The notes beneath the pieces are model-generated. The model was not told where the DNA came from. It searched no databases and saw only the letters and a list, made by a program, of their open reading frames with translations. From the NCBI RefSeq assembly GCF_000168715.1, contig NZ_AASE01000002.1, forward strand, positions 62,001-126,000: a stretch of DNA of 64,000 bases, read 5' to 3'. This stretch comes from Chlorobium ferrooxidans DSM 13031. GTDB lineage: Bacteria; Bacteroidota; Chlorobiia; Chlorobiales; Chlorobiaceae. The position numbers and the translations under genes were made by a program. Positions 62,235 through 64,000 of this stretch are shown here, one piece after another (within the stretch, counting starts at the first letter, position 1; each line of letters opens with the position of its first letter).

Positions 62235-64000
62235 ATGGAATACAGTCATATCAATATCAAGGGTGCCAGAGTCCACAATCTCAAAAACATCTCTCTCGAT
62301 ATTCCCCGCAACCGGTTTGTTGTCATTACCGGACTTTCAGGCTCCGGAAAGTCCAGCCTCGCATTCGACACCATTTATGCCGAAGGGCAGCGCCGCTTTA
62401 TGGAGACGCTTTCACCCTATGCGCGCCAGTATATCGGCAGCATTGAACGTCCCGATGTTGATTTTATTGAAGGTCTCTCGCCCGTTATAGCCATCGACCA
62501 GAAGAGCACAAACCGCTCTCCCCGCTCAACAGTCGGGACCATCACGGAGATTCATGACTTCATCCGCCTGCTCTACGCCAGGGCCGGACGACGCTACGAC
62601 CCCGTTACCGGCCATATGCTCAAAAAACAGAGCGAGGAACAGATCTGTGAAGCCATACTTGCTCTTCCGGAAGGAACGAAAATCCAGATTCTCTCCCCTC
62701 TTGTGGCCGGTCGTAAAGGGCACTACCGCGAACTCTTTGAACGACTGCTGCTCAAAGGCTATCTCCGGGTCCGAATTGACGGAGAGTACCGGGAGATGGA
62801 AAAAAACATGCAGATCGAGCGATATAAAAGTCATTCGATTGAACTGGTGGTAGACCGTATGGTGATCGGTCCCGATTGCGCTGAGCGGCTCAAACAGGCC
62901 GTCTCGCTTGCGATCAGCCTCTCGGAACACAAGTCATCGGTTATCTGCGACCCGTTTGAAAGCCCGCAGAAAGAGCTGGTCTTCAGCACACGATACGCCT
63001 ATTCTGACGGCTCCGTACCGGTCGATACCCTCGCACCAAACCATTTCAGCTTCAACTCCCCATACGGCGCATGCCCGCAGTGCAACGGCATCGGGGAGCT
63101 CATGCAGCTTTCTGGAGAGCTGATGATCCCCGACCTCTCGCGTTCTCTCAACGAAGGTGGCCTTGACCCGTTCGGCAAACCCGGCAAACGAAACCTCTGG
63201 CAGGTGATCAGGGCAATTGCCAGGGAGTTTGACTTTACCCTTGATACACCGCTTTGCGATATACCCAAAGAGGCCCTGAATATCCTCATTAAAGGATCAG
63301 GGAGCCGGACCTTTAACGTCAGCTACTCCTACTCCGGCCACGACACCCTCTATCCCCAGCCATTTCCCGGCGCCCTCCCCTATGTTGACGAGATCCGCCG
63401 GAATGCCGGATCGCCGAAAATCAGGGAGTGGGCAGAGAGCTTTATGATCCGGCAGCCCTGCCCGGAGTGCAACGGGGCTCGACTGCGCAAAGAGAGCCTG
63501 CTGGTAAAAATCAACAATCTCAACATTGCCGAAGCCGAAGCACTCCCGCTGCCCGATGCACTTGCATTTTTCAGCGCGCTGCCTCCAACCCTCACGCCGA
63601 AAGAGCTGCTGGTCGCCACACCGGTGCTGCATGAAATCATCAAGCGGCTGGAATTTCTTTTGAATGTAGGGCTCAGCTACCTCTCGCTCGACAGAGGCTC
63701 GCAGACCCTCTCCGGAGGAGAAGCCCAGCGTATACGGCTTGCCTCTCAGCTCGGCTCGCAGCTCAGCGGAGTGCTCTACGTACTTGATGAACCAAGTATC
63801 GGACTCCATCAGCGCGACAACCATAAACTCATTGATTCTCTCAAGCGGCTTCGTGATCTCGGCAACACCGTACTCGTGGTAGAGCACGACAAGGATACCA
63901 TGCTTGCTGCGGATGAGATCATCGATCTCGGACCCGGCGCGGGAGAGTACGGCGGAGAGATTGTTGCACAGGGAACTGCGGCATCCCTTGACCCCCACTC
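62235..64000 (+). CDS. uvrA: Excinuclease ABC subunit A (5' part, cut by window)
   Basis: 588 codons are seen; full length is about 940. UvrA is the damage-sensing ATPase of nucleotide excision repair. First ATP site: Walker [20 protein letters not shown] near 32-50. Middle zinc-binding parts [11 protein letters not shown] and CPECNGARL are intact. The signature [16 protein letters not shown] and [12 protein letters not shown] are near the end. Where many UvrA proteins have a Cys/His-containing segment before the QTVxQ block, this one has [19 protein letters not shown]. The ATG is preceded by AGAGAG. The remaining C-terminal zinc finger and second ATPase are outside the window. Confidence 0.96.
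   Translation, partial: MEYSHINIKGARVHNLKNISLDIPRNRFVVITGLSGSGKSSLAFDTIYAEGQRRFMETLSPYARQYIGSIERPDVDFIEGLSPVIAIDQKSTNRSPRSTVGTITEIHDFIRLLYARAGRRYDPVTGHMLKKQSEEQICEAILALPEGTKIQILSPLVAGRKGHYRELFERLLLKGYLRVRIDGEYREMEKNMQIERYKSHSIELVVDRMVIGPDCAERLKQAVSLAISLSEHKSSVICDPFESPQKELVFSTRYAYSDGSVPVDTLAPNHFSFNSPYGACPQCNGIGELMQLSGELMIPDLSRSLNEGGLDPFGKPGKRNLWQVIRAIAREFDFTLDTPLCDIPKEALNILIKGSGSRTFNVSYSYSGHDTLYPQPFPGALPYVDEIRRNAGSPKIREWAESFMIRQPCPECNGARLRKESLLVKINNLNIAEAEALPLPDALAFFSALPPTLTPKELLVATPVLHEIIKRLEFLLNVGLSYLSLDRGSQTLSGGEAQRIRLASQLGSQLSGVLYVLDEPSIGLHQRDNHKLIDSLKRLRDLGNTVLVVEHDKDTMLAADEIIDLGPGAGEYGGEIVAQGTAASLDPH

Noticed and set aside
1-64000. tRNA, rRNA, prophage or insertion-sequence transposase genes
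   Set aside because: No sequence with these features was recognised on either strand by eye; a covariance-model or HMM search was not possible here.

Overview
The window reads as chromosomal DNA of an anaerobic green sulfur bacterium (Chlorobiaceae). The clearest marker is pscC (14806-15456), the membrane-anchored cytochrome c of the type I reaction centre. The carbon genes agree: pyruvate:ferredoxin oxidoreductase (841-4404), PEP carboxylase (15686-18442), pyruvate phosphate dikinase (58887-61637) and acetyl-CoA synthetase (31498-33501). Together these take acetate or acetyl-CoA to pyruvate, PEP and oxaloacetate, the biosynthetic exits and anaplerotic steps of the reductive TCA cycle. The fused lpxC-fabZ gene, common in Bacteroidetes/Chlorobi, and the lpxK, porin, Omp85 and TPR-lipoprotein genes show a Gram-negative envelope. 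I did not assign a species.

Layout. 1-14.2 kb: rlmB (cut by the window edge), the large PFOR gene, then a long minus-strand run: TPR lipoprotein, ruvB, peptide ABC permease, peptide-binding lipoprotein, hprK, hpf, xerC, a DUF4905-type protein and a SAM methyltransferase. 14.3-26.2 kb: queF, pscC, ppc, comM, a porin, sppA, an oligopeptide ABC ATPase, rsmI and panC. 26.5-36 kb: pnp, leuS, acsA, a small DUF4405-like membrane protein, tspO and an inositol-phosphatase gene. 36.2-50.7 kb: lpxC-fabZ, pgsA, ruvC, yebC, pheA, polA, an M23 peptidase, a DUF2795 protein, an Omp85 protein, rpe, trpC, the N-terminal half of carbamoyl-phosphate synthase and a JAMM peptidase. 51-64 kb: purD, a DUF374 acyltransferase with lpxK, an isochorismatase-like hydrolase, an ICMT-like methyltransferase, elbB, a frameshifted four-helix-bundle gene, an RHH/PIN toxin-antitoxin pair, an ABC permease, ppdK and the start of uvrA.

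Almost all genes are housekeeping. The unusual material lies between and at the edges of genes. One family of short MITE-like elements has terminal inverted repeats of the type GGGCACCGCTATAAATT, about 140 bp long when simple and up to about 275 bp when composite (near 21.6, 26.4, 35.1, 50.7, 61.7 and 62.1 kb). A second family is made of spaced GTCCAC/GTGGAC units (near 4.5, 33.6, 50.2, 50.9, 54.2, 56.2, 57.0, 57.8 and 61.9 kb). It mostly lies directly 3' of genes in a fixed orientation, and in one case supplies the last codons of a PIN toxin.

The strongest single-gene anomaly is the Omp85 gene. Its reading frame has no ATG, GTG or TTG start over the first third of the protein, but a GTG with a purine-rich ribosome site sits just before a run of ten T residues. 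A one-base change in that run would put the GTG in frame, which suggests slippage-controlled expression or a sequencing error. No tRNA, rRNA, CRISPR array or transposase gene was found.
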